NCBI RefSeq assembly: GCF_002197845.1
Contig: NZ_NIDE01000001.1
Coordinates: 62,001-126,000, forward strand
DNA: 64,000 nucleotides
Direction of reading: 5' to 3'
From: Fimbriiglobus ruber
Lineage (GTDB): Bacteria > Planctomycetota > Planctomycetia > Gemmatales > Gemmataceae
Part shown: in pieces, positions 27,143 through 35,888 of the stretch
Numbering within the stretch: position 1 is the stretch's first letter
Layout: every line of letters starts with the position of its first letter
Program-made: the position numbers and the translations under genes
The notes under the pieces: model-generated
Told to the model about the DNA's origin: nothing
Databases searched by the model: none
Seen by the model: the letters and a program-made list of their open reading frames with translations, nothing else

Positions 27143-28096
27143 ATGAAAAAGGTAGGGATTATCGGGCTCGTGGTCGTGCTGCTCGTCGTTATTCTTGGCG
27201 GGATCTACGCCTACGTCGACCCAAACAAACGAGTTCAGGGTTTGGTTCACAACGAACCAACGTACAACAGCCGACCCGCGTCTGCCTGGCTCACCGATTT
27301 TCAGTCAGCCGACGAAAACACGCGGACCCTCGCGGCCAAACAACTGAAAGAAGGCGGCGCGGACGCGGTGCCGGTGCTGGAAGTGTTGCTCAAAACGGAG
27401 GGACCGGCCGGCCCGCGCTTCCTCGCTGCCGACACCCTGGGGCAAATCGGCGCACCCGCCCGCCCAGCCGGACCGGCACTCATCGCCGCCCTAAAAGACT
27501 CCGACTCAACGGTGAAGGCCGTGGCCGCGAAATCCCTCGGGAAGCTCGCCCCCGAAGTGCCCGGGGCCGTTCCGGCGTTGGTGGGTAACTTCCCGAGTAT
27601 CGAGGCGATTCGCGCGGTCTCCGACTTCGGCCCCGCGGCCGGCGAAGCCATCCCCGCCCTGATCGGTCTTCTCACAAACTCGGACGCGACGGTTCGGTGG
27701 CAAGCGGCCCGCGCCCTTCAGAAAATCGGCCCCACGGCGGCGGTAGCGATACCGGACATTATCAAGCAACTCAAAGACGAAGACGGGTTGGTCCGGGAAC
27801 ACGCGGCCGAAGCCCTCGGCTTCCTCGGCCCGACCGCGACCGTTGCCATTCCGGACGTGGTGAAAGTGTTGGACGACAAAGTCTGGCGGGTCCGCCGCGA
27901 CGCGGTACGGACCCTCGGGGGGTGGGGGCCTGCGGCGAAGGATGCGTTACTGAGCGTTCAGAAATTGAAGAACGATCCGGAGCAACAGGTCAAGGACGCC
28001 GCGACCAAGGCCGAACGGCTGATCGATCCGTCGTTGGCCGGCAAGGACAAACCCGCACCGGACAAAGCTGCCGAAAAGGACCGGGCCACCGAATGA
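27143..28096 (+). CDS. Membrane-anchored HEAT-repeat protein
   Basis: About 317 residues from ATG 27143, which has GAGGAGG about 9 bases upstream. An N-terminal membrane helix (VGIIGLVVVLLVVILGGIYAYV) is followed by about six HEAT/PBS-lyase-type repeats of some 37 residues (for example ADTLGQIGAPARPAGPALIAALKDSD). The C-terminus is a Lys/Glu-rich tail. HEAT arrays bind proteins; here the array would face outside the cytoplasm next to the propeller protein. A good terminator follows at 28101. Confidence 0.87.
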   Translation: MKKVGIIGLVVVLLVVILGGIYAYVDPNKRVQGLVHNEPTYNSRPASAWLTDFQSADENTRTLAAKQLKEGGADAVPVLEVLLKTEGPAGPRFLAADTLGQIGAPARPAGPALIAALKDSDSTVKAVAAKSLGKLAPEVPGAVPALVGNFPSIEAIRAVSDFGPAAGEAIPALIGLLTNSDATVRWQAARALQKIGPTAAVAIPDIIKQLKDEDGLVREHAAEALGFLGPTATVAIPDVVKVLDDKVWRVRRDAVRTLGGWGPAAKDALLSVQKLKNDPEQQVKDAATKAERLIDPSLAGKDKPAPDKAAEKDRATE

Positions 28097-28100
28097 CGAA

Positions 28101-28152
28101 GACCCGACCCGCGGGCGGAGAACTTGAACGCCGTGTGGTCGGGTCGTTTTTT
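28101..28152 (+). terminator. Intrinsic terminator after the propeller/HEAT operon
   Basis: A 9-bp perfect stem (GACCCGACC 28101-28109 with GGTCGGGTC 28137-28145) is followed by G and six T (28147-28152). The 27-base loop is long, but position 4 bases after the stop codon and the T-run support it. Confidence 0.75.
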
Positions 28153-28311
28153 CGTGGGTTTCGTTACAACCCGATGTGTGGCCGGCGCAACCGGCCCGGT
28201 GTCTGATCATTCGCCCGAGAACTGTTATTCCACGAACGGCCCGGTCGATTACAATATCTTTTCAAACAAAGTCGCAAGTTTCACACTATGTCACGCCCCG
28301 AAGGTAGTGCG

Positions 28312-29262
28312 ATGAAGATCCGACGCGGTTACACGCTCATCGAACTTCTCGTCGCGATCGCGATCATCGGCGTCCTGATCGGCCTCCTCCTCCCGGCCAT
28401 CCAAAAGGTCCGCGAGGCGGCTATCCGGATGGCGTGCCAGAACAAGCTCAAACACATGGGGCTGGCCTGCCTCACGTATTACGACGCCAAGGGGGTTTTT
28501 CCCCCGGCTTTCATGTACACCCCCTTGCTCTCCCTGCCGCTCGTACAAACCCCGGCCTACGACCGCATCGCGCCGAATTTCTTCATCAACTTCAACGAAC
28601 CCGGGTGGGGGTGGGCGGTTTACCTGCTGCCGTACATTGAACAAAACGCGATGTACAACCTGCTCACCTTCACGGCCAGCAACAACAGTGTGGTCAACCA
28701 GGGTCCGCGTGAAATGCCGATGCCGATTTACACCTGCCCGGCCGACTCTTCGACGGGCCTGTTTCCACTGTACAACACCAACGGGCAGTTCATCGTTAAC
28801 GCGTCGACGATCAGTTACGCGGCTTGCTTCGGCGCCGACGGCACCCTGAACGCTACCCCGGACGCGGGCACGGGCGTGTACTACCGGAACAGCGCGACCA
28901 AGATCATGGACATCACCGACGGTGCGAGCCAGACGATCGCCCTCGGTGAGCGGGGCGCGATGTTCATCCAGTGTCCGTGGATCGGGGCGATCAGCATGGC
29001 CATGGTCCAGACCACTCCGAACGCCCCCGTCTCCCGCTCCGAGATCCAACCGCCGACGGTGATGGCGATGGCCCGGGTCGGACATCACCTCCTCAACGAC
29101 CCGATGAGCGAGCCCTACGACTACTTTTCGCCGCACGGCACGATCGTCAATTTTGTCTACGTAGACGGGTCGGTTCATCCGCTCACGATTAACACGGATC
29201 TCACAGTGCTCCAGGCTCTCGGAACCCGGGCCGGGGGCGACATCGTCAACGCCGACTGGTGA
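28312..29262 (+). CDS. DUF1559 protein with pseudopilin N-terminus
   Basis: About 316 residues. ATG 28312 is preferred (GAAGG about 9 bases upstream); the in-frame ATG at 28288 has no such site. The N-terminus [34 protein letters not shown] is a type IV pilin/pseudopilin methylation motif and helix, with processing expected before YTLIEL. The rest is the DUF1559 domain with NIPDG-like ITDGASQTIALGER and the C-terminal HGTIVNFVYVDGSVH. Planctomycetes encode dozens to hundreds of these; their role is unknown but surface filaments or secretion pseudopili are likely. Its stop overlaps the next gene. Confidence 0.93.
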   Translation: MKIRRGYTLIELLVAIAIIGVLIGLLLPAIQKVREAAIRMACQNKLKHMGLACLTYYDAKGVFPPAFMYTPLLSLPLVQTPAYDRIAPNFFINFNEPGWGWAVYLLPYIEQNAMYNLLTFTASNNSVVNQGPREMPMPIYTCPADSSTGLFPLYNTNGQFIVNASTISYAACFGADGTLNATPDAGTGVYYRNSATKIMDITDGASQTIALGERGAMFIQCPWIGAISMAMVQTTPNAPVSRSEIQPPTVMAMARVGHHLLNDPMSEPYDYFSPHGTIVNFVYVDGSVHPLTINTDLTVLQALGTRAGGDIVNADW

Positions 29263-29846
29263 ATTTGATGCGGACTTCGGCCAGCCGGTTTTCTTCGCCC
29301 TCGATTTGGTATCTCGTTGTGTTCGCGGTGGCGGCCGCCTGCGGCGGGTGCGACCCGGCCAAGCCCCGCGCGCCCGCTCTCGTCAACGAGGCGGTTTACC
29401 AGAACAACGATATCGGATTGCGATTCATGACACCGGAGGGATGGACCGTCTACTCGAAATCCGTGCTCCCGACCGGTCCTCTCAAGCGACCGTTACAGTT
29501 AGTGGCGTACATGCATGTCGAGGGGGATTCGAAGACGGACTTCGAACTGTACGCGCTCACAATGCCGAATGGGAAAGATTTACTCGCCTATCTGTCCGAA
29601 AATCCCGTCGGGCCGGAAAAGTGGACGATTCAGAGTCCGCCCACACCTCAAACTATCGACGGGGTCGTCGCGACCCGTAGCACGTTGGTCGCCAAGCACG
29701 GCCGCGCGGATGTCCGACGCGATCTTGTTTGGGCTAACCACAATGGCCGGACCCTCATGTTCTCCATCACATCGCCCGCGTCCGACGCCCAGGCCCGCGA
29801 ACAGGCCGCTCGTTCGATCGCGAGCGTGACCTGGATAGGTAAATAA
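29259..29846 (+). CDS. Putative lipoprotein with PsbP/DcrB-like domain
   Basis: A 195-residue protein starting at GTG 29259, overlapping the DUF1559 stop; ATG 29268 is an alternative. The N-terminus has a hydrophobic segment ending in AAACGGC, a plausible lipobox. The mature part begins with YQNNDIGLRFMTPEGWTVYSK, a pattern seen in PsbP/DcrB-like small domains, and ends with an alpha helix (DAQAREQAARSIASVTWI). The pairing of a DUF1559 gene with a small lipoprotein recurs twice more at 46641-49595, although that lipoprotein family is different. Confidence 0.8.
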   Translation: MNLMRTSASRFSSPSIWYLVVFAVAAACGGCDPAKPRAPALVNEAVYQNNDIGLRFMTPEGWTVYSKSVLPTGPLKRPLQLVAYMHVEGDSKTDFELYALTMPNGKDLLAYLSENPVGPEKWTIQSPPTPQTIDGVVATRSTLVAKHGRADVRRDLVWANHNGRTLMFSITSPASDAQAREQAARSIASVTWIGK

Positions 29847-29871
29847 CGCTAAACTTCGCTCGTGAGGCGAC

Positions 29872-31013
29872 ATGCATTCGATCGGGGCGGCCGTCGTAGG
29901 GACTGGGTTTATTGGTCCCGTTCACGTCGAAGCCCTGCGGCGGTTGGGCCATGTCGTGGTCGGCGTTCTCGGGTCGACGCCGGCCAAGAGCCGGGCGGCG
30001 GCGGAAGCCCTCGGCGTACCCAACGGGTACGCGTCGTTCGACGAGTTACTGGCAGACCCGTCGGTGCGGGTGGTCCACCTCGCGTCGCCGAATCGGGCAC
30101 ATTTCGAGCAATGTCAGGCGGCGATCGCGGCCGGCAAGCACGTGATCTGCGAGAAGCCGCTGGCAATGACGGCCGAGGAAACGGCCGAACTGGTCGCACT
30201 GGCGGCGGCCGCGGATGTCGTGACCGCGGTCAATTACAACGTGCGGTTTTACCCGCTCGTTCTCGACGCCCGCGAGCGCATTCGAAGCGGCGCGGTCGGT
30301 GACCTTTTTCACGTCACCGGCTCGTACCTCCAGGACTGGCTACTTTACCCAACCGACTACAACTGGCGGGTGTCCGCGGCCGACGGCGGCGCCCTCTGCG
30401 CCGTCGCCGACATCGGCACGCACTGGCTCGACCTCGCGTGCTTTATCACGGGTCTGGAAATCGAAGCCGTGTGCGCGGACCTCTCGACGGTCCATCCCGT
30501 CCGCCAAAAGCCGGCTGGCGGGGTGAGACGTTTACAGGGTCGGCCGGCGGCAAGGGCGGCGAGAGTGTTCCGGTCGCGACCGAGGATTACGGGTCGATTC
30601 TCTTACGCTTCCGCGGAGGAATCCGCGGGTGTGTGACCGTGTCACAAGTGACGGCCGGGCGTAAAAACTCGATCCGGTTCGAGGTCGCAGGGAGCCGGTC
30701 GGCCCTCGCGTGGGACGGCGAAGCCCCGAACACCCTTCACGTCGGATACCGCAACCGGGCGAACGAAGCCGCGATTCGCGACCCCGCTCTCCTGTCCGCC
30801 ACCGCGCGATCGTTCGCCGATTATCCGGGCGGGCACGCGGAAGGCTTCCCGGACACCTTCAAACAACTTTTCCGCGCGGTCTATGCTGACATCGCGGCGG
30901 GCCGCAAGTCGCCGGCGCCGCTGTACGCGACGTTTGCCGACGGTCACCGCGAGGTTCTTCTGTGCGAGGCGATCTTGCGCAGCCACCGGGAAAACCGGTG
31001 GGTCGTGCTGTGA
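29872..31013 (+). pseudogene. Gfo/Idh/MocA-family oxidoreductase with a one-base frameshift
   Basis: The first 215 or so codons (29872 to about 30520) encode a NAD(P)-binding Rossmann domain ([18 protein letters not shown]) with the family motif ICEKPLAMT, and the start of the substrate domain with [12 protein letters not shown]. The continuation ([24 protein letters not shown] and onward to 31013) lies in the -1 frame. Adding one G to the GGGG run at 30520-30523 would restore a normal protein of about 380 residues. So either the gene is freshly broken or the sequence has an error. Such enzymes oxidise or epimerise sugars and inositols. The TIM-barrel gene 10 bases on is a usual partner. Confidence 0.85.
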
Positions 31014-31023
31014 TGTCGGGGTG

Positions 31024-31893
31024 ATGAATCGGAATGTTTCCAGGTCTTTGTCGAGACGCCCGATGTTCCTCGGTTACAACACCAACGGCTTCGCCCACCA
31101 CCGACTCGATGACGCCATCGACATCCTGGCCGATCTCGGCTATCAGGGCGTCGCCTTGACGCCGGACGTGCACCACCTCGACCCTGCCTCTGTATCGTCC
31201 CAAGAGATCGACGCTTTTGGCCGCCGACTCACAGAACTCGGCCTCCGCTGTGTGATCGAAACCGGTGCCCGCTTCGTCCTCGACCCGCGGCGAAAACATC
31301 AACCGACCCTGCTCTCGGCGGAAGACAGCGGTCGGCGCCTGGAGTTTCTGACCTGGTGTGTCGATCTTGCTCAAAAACTCGGTGCCGACTGCGTCAGCTT
31401 CTGGTCGGGGACCGCGAGTGACGACGCACCACGAGACGCCCTGATGGGTCGGCTGGTCGATGGCTGCCGGCGCCTGGCTGATGCCGCCGTAGCGAAGAAC
31501 GTCCGGCTCGCGTTCGAGCCCGAACCGGGCATGTTTATCGAGACGATGGACCAGTTCGCGGAACTTCACGACCGCGTGAACCACCCCTCGTTCGGCCTGA
31601 CGGTAGACGTGGGGCACCTCGTCTGCAACGGCGAGTTGCCGGTCAGTCGTCACCTTGAGCGATGGTCGCGTCTGCTATGGAACATCCATATCGAAGACAT
31701 GCGCCGGGGGATTCACGACCACGTCCTGTTCGGCGACGGCGAAGTCGATTTCGCGGACGTGTTCGCGGGTTTGGCGGCCGCTCGGTACAAAGGCGGGGTA
31801 TACGTCGAGTTGAGTCGTCACAGCCACGACGCCGTTAATACGGCGAGAAAAGCCAAGTTATTTCTGGATCGGTACGTAGCCGGGCGGGCGTGA
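31024..31893 (+). CDS. Sugar phosphate isomerase/epimerase-type TIM barrel
   Basis: About 289 residues from ATG 31024; the ATG at 31063 begins the conserved fold (MFLGYNTNGFAHH) and is an equally possible start. AP-endonuclease-2-like barrel motifs are present: LGYQGVALTPDVHH, AFEPEPGMF (metal Glu), LTVDVGHLV (metal Asp/His), WNIHIEDM (metal His) and VYVELSRHSHDA (metal Glu). Such enzymes isomerise keto-sugars or inositol derivatives using a divalent metal. Association with a Gfo/Idh/MocA dehydrogenase suggests a sugar or polyol pathway; the substrate is unknown. Confidence 0.88.
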   Translation: MNRNVSRSLSRRPMFLGYNTNGFAHHRLDDAIDILADLGYQGVALTPDVHHLDPASVSSQEIDAFGRRLTELGLRCVIETGARFVLDPRRKHQPTLLSAEDSGRRLEFLTWCVDLAQKLGADCVSFWSGTASDDAPRDALMGRLVDGCRRLADAAVAKNVRLAFEPEPGMFIETMDQFAELHDRVNHPSFGLTVDVGHLVCNGELPVSRHLERWSRLLWNIHIEDMRRGIHDHVLFGDGEVDFADVFAGLAAARYKGGVYVELSRHSHDAVNTARKAKLFLDRYVAGRA

Positions 31894-31929
31894 AAGCCAC
31901 CCGCCCGGCCACGTTTTCAACGATCCTCA

Positions 31930-33384
31930 TCAGTCGTCTTTGCTCAGAGGAATCGGCTTGTCGATTTGCTTGACGCCCGCTTTCTTGTCTTTCTTCTCCC
32001 CTTCAGCTTCAGCCTTGGTGGCCTTCTTCTCGCCCTCGGGCTTGACGTCCGCTTTCTTGTCTTTCTTCTCCCCTTCAGCTTCAGCCTTGGTGGCCTTCTC
32101 GCCCTCGGGCTTAACGTCTTCTTTCTTGTCTTTCTTCTTCTCGCCTTCTTCGACGCCCGCGTCCTTGTCTTTCTTCTTGTCACCCTCGTCCTGGGCTTTT
32201 TTGTCGCCACCGTTTGCAGGATTATCCTTTTTGGCTTCGCCGTCATCGGCCTTGGCTGGTTCTTTCTTGTTGGCCGCTTCGATCGCCTTCTTCGCGGCGC
32301 TTTCTTCTTCCCTGAGGGCGGGGAGGATCACCTTGCTCGCCAGGAGACCGAAGCCTGCGATGGCAGCCGCGAAGAGTAACCAGAGGACAATCTTGCCACG
32401 TATACCGTACATGTTGAACAAGCTGAGGATGATCTGGGCGGCGAGCCCCAACCCGGCGGTAGCGCCCGTACCCATGATCGCCAGGGCGAACACCGGCCCG
32501 ATCTCGTCCAACCGGGCCAGCCACCAGCACGCGATGTCTGCGACGGTCGCCAGTAGGACAATCGGCCCCAGAATGCAGCGGACGAACGCCGGATAGCTGG
32601 TGAACGCGAAGGTCAGCCCGGTGAGGGCGAACAGGACTGAGAAGCTCAAGAGGTGGGCGTGCGTCGATTGCGTCAGCCCTTCGACGGAAAGTTGCCGGTT
32701 GGTGCGAACCCACTTATCGCCGAGATACTTGTTTTCCAGGATCTCGACCTTGGGGACAGAAATCAGCGGTAGAAGTTTCGGGTACTCGTCCAGGTCGGGT
32801 TTCTTGTCGCCGCCGTGGCAGCGCACGCACCGTTCTTCAATAATCGATTTGATCTTGGCTGTTCCGGTTGCTTTGTCAGCGAATTCTTCCGTAATCGGCC
32901 TCCCGGACAGAGTATCCGGGATCTTGAAGTCGTCCTTTTCGTAGGCTGTTTTACGCTCGTCCGGATCGGCGTTGATCCACGCGATTAGCGTCTGCCGCTC
33001 ACCCTCACGCTCCGCATCGACCTTGTCTTGTCCGCGGGTGGTGCAGTCCTTCTCGTAAACTTTGCCGGACTTCCCGAAGAACGCAGGGGCCATGTTGTTC
33101 TTGTCGAACGCGCCGTCCTTGGGCCCGGATACGATCCCCTCGATCTTGCTCTTCGCCACCTGTCCGTCGTGCGGCTTGAGGCCGGAGAACTTCTCGATCA
33201 CGTCCCACGGCGTCGGCATCGGCTCGCCGTTGCGACCCGAGTGCTGCATGTGGAGTTGAACGAGGGCGGAAAAGTAGCCGATCCCGACCGCGATCAGGAA
33301 CACGCTGATGACGAGTTTCGCCGGCAGCGGGAGCTGGCGCAACGTGAACCTGGCGGACTCAGGTGATTGGCCCATGACTGTCAC
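31930..33384 (-). CDS. Multi-helix membrane protein with one c-type haem site and Lys/Glu-rich tail
   Basis: A 484-residue protein. One membrane helix lies near 26-45 (AKLVISVFLIAVGIGYFSALV), followed by an extracytoplasmic domain. This domain contains CVRCHGG, a single CxxCH haem-attachment site of the kind in planctomycete cytochromes. Four or five further helices lie between about 240 and 365, preceded by THAHLLSFS. The last 110 residues are almost entirely Lys, Glu, Asp and Ala, including two near-identical 23-24 residue repeats. The charged tail should sit on one side of the membrane and may bind acidic or basic partners. Redox role is inferred from the haem motif alone. Confidence 0.85.
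   Translation of the reverse strand: MTVMGQSPESARFTLRQLPLPAKLVISVFLIAVGIGYFSALVQLHMQHSGRNGEPMPTPWDVIEKFSGLKPHDGQVAKSKIEGIVSGPKDGAFDKNNMAPAFFGKSGKVYEKDCTTRGQDKVDAEREGERQTLIAWINADPDERKTAYEKDDFKIPDTLSGRPITEEFADKATGTAKIKSIIEERCVRCHGGDKKPDLDEYPKLLPLISVPKVEILENKYLGDKWVRTNRQLSVEGLTQSTHAHLLSFSVLFALTGLTFAFTSYPAFVRCILGPIVLLATVADIACWWLARLDEIGPVFALAIMGTGATAGLGLAAQIILSLFNMYGIRGKIVLWLLFAAAIAGFGLLASKVILPALREEESAAKKAIEAANKKEPAKADDGEAKKDNPANGGDKKAQDEGDKKKDKDAGVEEGEKKKDKKEDVKPEGEKATKAEAEGEKKDKKADVKPEGEKKATKAEAEGEKKDKKAGVKQIDKPIPLSKDD
31969..32109. repeat. Two tandem 72/69-bp coding repeats
   Basis: Units 31969-32040 and 32041-32109 are almost identical apart from a three-base (one codon) length difference. 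They encode the DVKPEGEKKATKAEAEGEKK-type units at the C-terminus of the cytochrome-like protein. A degenerate third copy extends further right. Length variation between strains would be expected. Confidence 0.85.
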
Positions 33385-33541
33385 TCCGATCCGGAATTGT
33401 CGGGAGAGCTTCCGGGTAGGCAGGTCTTGGACGCCGGACGAGAAACGGGCGTTCCCGCCGACAGATCAGATGCGTCCGGCCGCGTCGCGTACACGTTCCA
33501 TGACTGCTGCCGGACACCAAGCAGAACATCATTCTAACAGG

Positions 33542-34531
33542 CTACCCGGCCGCCCGCAGCGCGTCTTCGGCCGCCGCCAGGACCAATTCCCGCGTCGTCG
33601 CCAGGTCGCCCGCGGACTGCGCCCCGGACGCCCGCTTGTGTCCGCCGCCCTGAAACTTCTCGGCCAGCGCCGACACGTCGACTTTCGCCCGGGAGCGGAA
33701 GCTGATCTTGGTGCCGCCGCCGGGTTGCTCGATAAACAACAATGCGACTTCCACGCCGTCGATGCTGCGCGGGTAGTTGATGAGGTCTTCGGTGTCGCCC
33801 GGGACCGCGCCGGTCGCTTCGTAGTCGCGGAGGTAAACTTCGGTGAACGCAATCTTCCCCCCCGCCCGAACTTGCATCCGTTGGAGGGCCGTCCCGACCA
33901 GTTTCAGGCGTGAAACCGGAGCGCATTCAAAGAGCTGTTCGTAAAGCGGCGGCGGATCGGCACCGAGGCGGACCAGTTCTTCGGCGAGGTGGAATGTCTC
34001 GGCAGTCGTGTTGGAATGGCGGAACCAACCGGTGTCGAGGGCGAGGGCCATGAACATGTGGTGCGCGGCCCGCTTCGAGGGCGTTTGCCCGAGGGCCCGA
34101 ATGATTTCATACGCGAGGCGCCCAGTGGCTTCGGCCGACGTGTCGACCAGGGCGATTCCGCCGAGATCGTCCTGCGTGCGGTGGTGGTCGACCACCATCT
34201 TCGGGACGTTCAGCGTGCGCAGGAATGTGCCGAAATCACCGAGCTGATTCCACGTTCCTGTATCCATTACGATCACGGCGTCGACTTTGCGGAAGTTGTC
34301 GCCGGGGAGACGAAAATCCTCAATCACGTCCCGGTTCGGGTCGAGGAACGCGTACCGGGGTGCGAGTTTGCTGGCGATCACGACCCGCGCGGTTTTGCCC
34401 ATTCCGGCCAGCGCGTCCGCCACGGCCAGTTGCGATCCAAGCCCGTCCGCGTCCGGGCGGACGTGGGTCATAAGCAGGAACGTCTGGTGTCGGCGGATGA
34501 GATCGACCAGCGGGGTCCAGTCCAGTGGCAT
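33542..34531 (-). CDS. nrnA: DHH/DHHA1 phosphoesterase (NrnA-type nanoRNase/pAp phosphatase)
   Basis: A 329-residue protein. Motifs in order: THVRPDADGLGS (metal Asp residues), VIVMDTG, the name-giving VDHHRT, and in the DHHA1 domain RSRAKVDVSAL and GGGHKRASGA near the C-terminus. NrnA degrades 2-4 nucleotide RNAs and dephosphorylates 3'-phosphoadenosine-5'-phosphate. Size and motif order match the family. It stands alone, divergent from the MoxR gene at 34784. Confidence 0.94.
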   Translation of the reverse strand: MPLDWTPLVDLIRRHQTFLLMTHVRPDADGLGSQLAVADALAGMGKTARVVIASKLAPRYAFLDPNRDVIEDFRLPGDNFRKVDAVIVMDTGTWNQLGDFGTFLRTLNVPKMVVDHHRTQDDLGGIALVDTSAEATGRLAYEIIRALGQTPSKRAAHHMFMALALDTGWFRHSNTTAETFHLAEELVRLGADPPPLYEQLFECAPVSRLKLVGTALQRMQVRAGGKIAFTEVYLRDYEATGAVPGDTEDLINYPRSIDGVEVALLFIEQPGGGTKISFRSRAKVDVSALAEKFQGGGHKRASGAQSAGDLATTRELVLAAAEDALRAAG

Positions 34532-34783
34532 CGAAAAACCCGGGTTGAGGGGAGTCCGATCATTATACCCCCGCGGGGAATTATGGCCCGGTCGGAACTG
34601 GGATGGTGGCCAACGGTCGACACAAAACGACCCCGCGGCGCTTCCTGCCCGGCCGCGAGTGTGAAGTCTCGATGATTGATCGGGCCGGATTGTGAAGGAG
34701 GTTTATATACTAATGAGATAGCGGGTTTGGTGTCGTAGCCGGCCCGTGTCGCCCGTACAAATTTGGCCGTGGACCGCTCCGTA

Positions 34784-35782
34784 ATGAATTCGGATAACCA
34801 CCCGCCCGGAGTTCTCCCGAACACCACCGTCCATGACACCCGGCCAGCGTCCGAACTGTTCCCGCTCCTGACCGCCTTGCGCGACAACGTGGCGGGGGTG
34901 TTTCTCGGCAAGCCCGAAGTGATCCACCTCTCACTCGTCGCCCTCTTGGCCGAAGGGCACCTACTGCTCGAAGACGTGCCCGGGGTTGGGAAAACGCTCC
35001 TCGCGAAAGCCGTCGCGCGGAGCCTTGCGTGTTCGTTTCACCGCATTCAATTCACCCCGGACCTGCTCCCGGGCGACCTCATCGGGACCAGCGTTTTTCA
35101 CCAGTCGACCTCGACGTTCGAGTTCCAGCCCGGGCCGATTTTCGCCCAGGTGATTTTGGCCGACGAAATCAACCGGGCGACCCCGCGGACGCAATCGGCC
35201 CTGCTCGAAGCGATGTCCGAGCGGCAAGTCACCTTCGACGGGCAGACCCGCCACCTCGGGCCGCCGTTTATCGTTCTGGCGACCCAGAACCCCTACGAGT
35301 TCGAGGGCACTTACCCGCTCCCGGAGAGCCAGCTCGACCGGTTTATGCTCCGGCTGACAGTCGGGTACCCGGACCGCGTGGCCGAACGGGCGATCTTGAC
35401 CCAGCACCGCGCGGGCGAGCCGGTCGACAGCCTCGACCCAGTCCTGACGCCGGCGGACGTGATCGCGCTCCAGCAGCACACCCGCGTCGTTCGTGTCGAA
35501 GCGCCGGTAGCGGAATACATCCTCGAACTGATCGACGCCACCCGCACCCACCCCGACGTTCGCCTCGGGGCCAGCACCCGGGCGGCCCTCGCCCTCTACC
35601 GCGCGGTCCAGGCGCTGGCGGTCGTGAGCGGGCGCGATTACGCGACCCCGGACGACGTCAAAACCCTGGCTGTCCCGGTCCTCGCCCACCGACTGATGAC
35701 CCGGGCCTGGGACCAGGGCGGGCGCGACGATGCCGCCCCGATCGTGAACGACTTGCTGAAAAGAATCCGCGTGCCAGTTTAA
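34784..35782 (+). CDS. MoxR-family AAA+ ATPase of a MoxR/DUF58/transglutaminase cluster
   Basis: About 332 residues from ATG 34784 (a TTG seven codons upstream is possible). Walker A is EDVPGVGKTLLAK (about 63-75), Walker B VILADEINRATPRTQSALLEAM, sensor-1 ATQNP and the finger region LPESQLDRFMLR. This is the common MoxR branch encoded next to DUF58 and transglutaminase-like membrane proteins. The ATPase is thought to remodel the DUF58 protein, whose C-terminal part is vWA-related. The DUF58 gene follows after about 106 bases. Confidence 0.95.
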   Translation: MNSDNHPPGVLPNTTVHDTRPASELFPLLTALRDNVAGVFLGKPEVIHLSLVALLAEGHLLLEDVPGVGKTLLAKAVARSLACSFHRIQFTPDLLPGDLIGTSVFHQSTSTFEFQPGPIFAQVILADEINRATPRTQSALLEAMSERQVTFDGQTRHLGPPFIVLATQNPYEFEGTYPLPESQLDRFMLRLTVGYPDRVAERAILTQHRAGEPVDSLDPVLTPADVIALQQHTRVVRVEAPVAEYILELIDATRTHPDVRLGASTRAALALYRAVQALAVVSGRDYATPDDVKTLAVPVLAHRLMTRAWDQGGRDDAAPIVNDLLKRIRVPV

Positions 35783-35888
35783 GTATCCGGTTTCAGTATA
35801 TAGAGCCGGCAGGTTACCGGTTGGAGAGTTGTTTCCGCAGGCGTTCCGGTATTCTCGTAACCCACATCCCGCCCGTCCGAGGTGGCTC

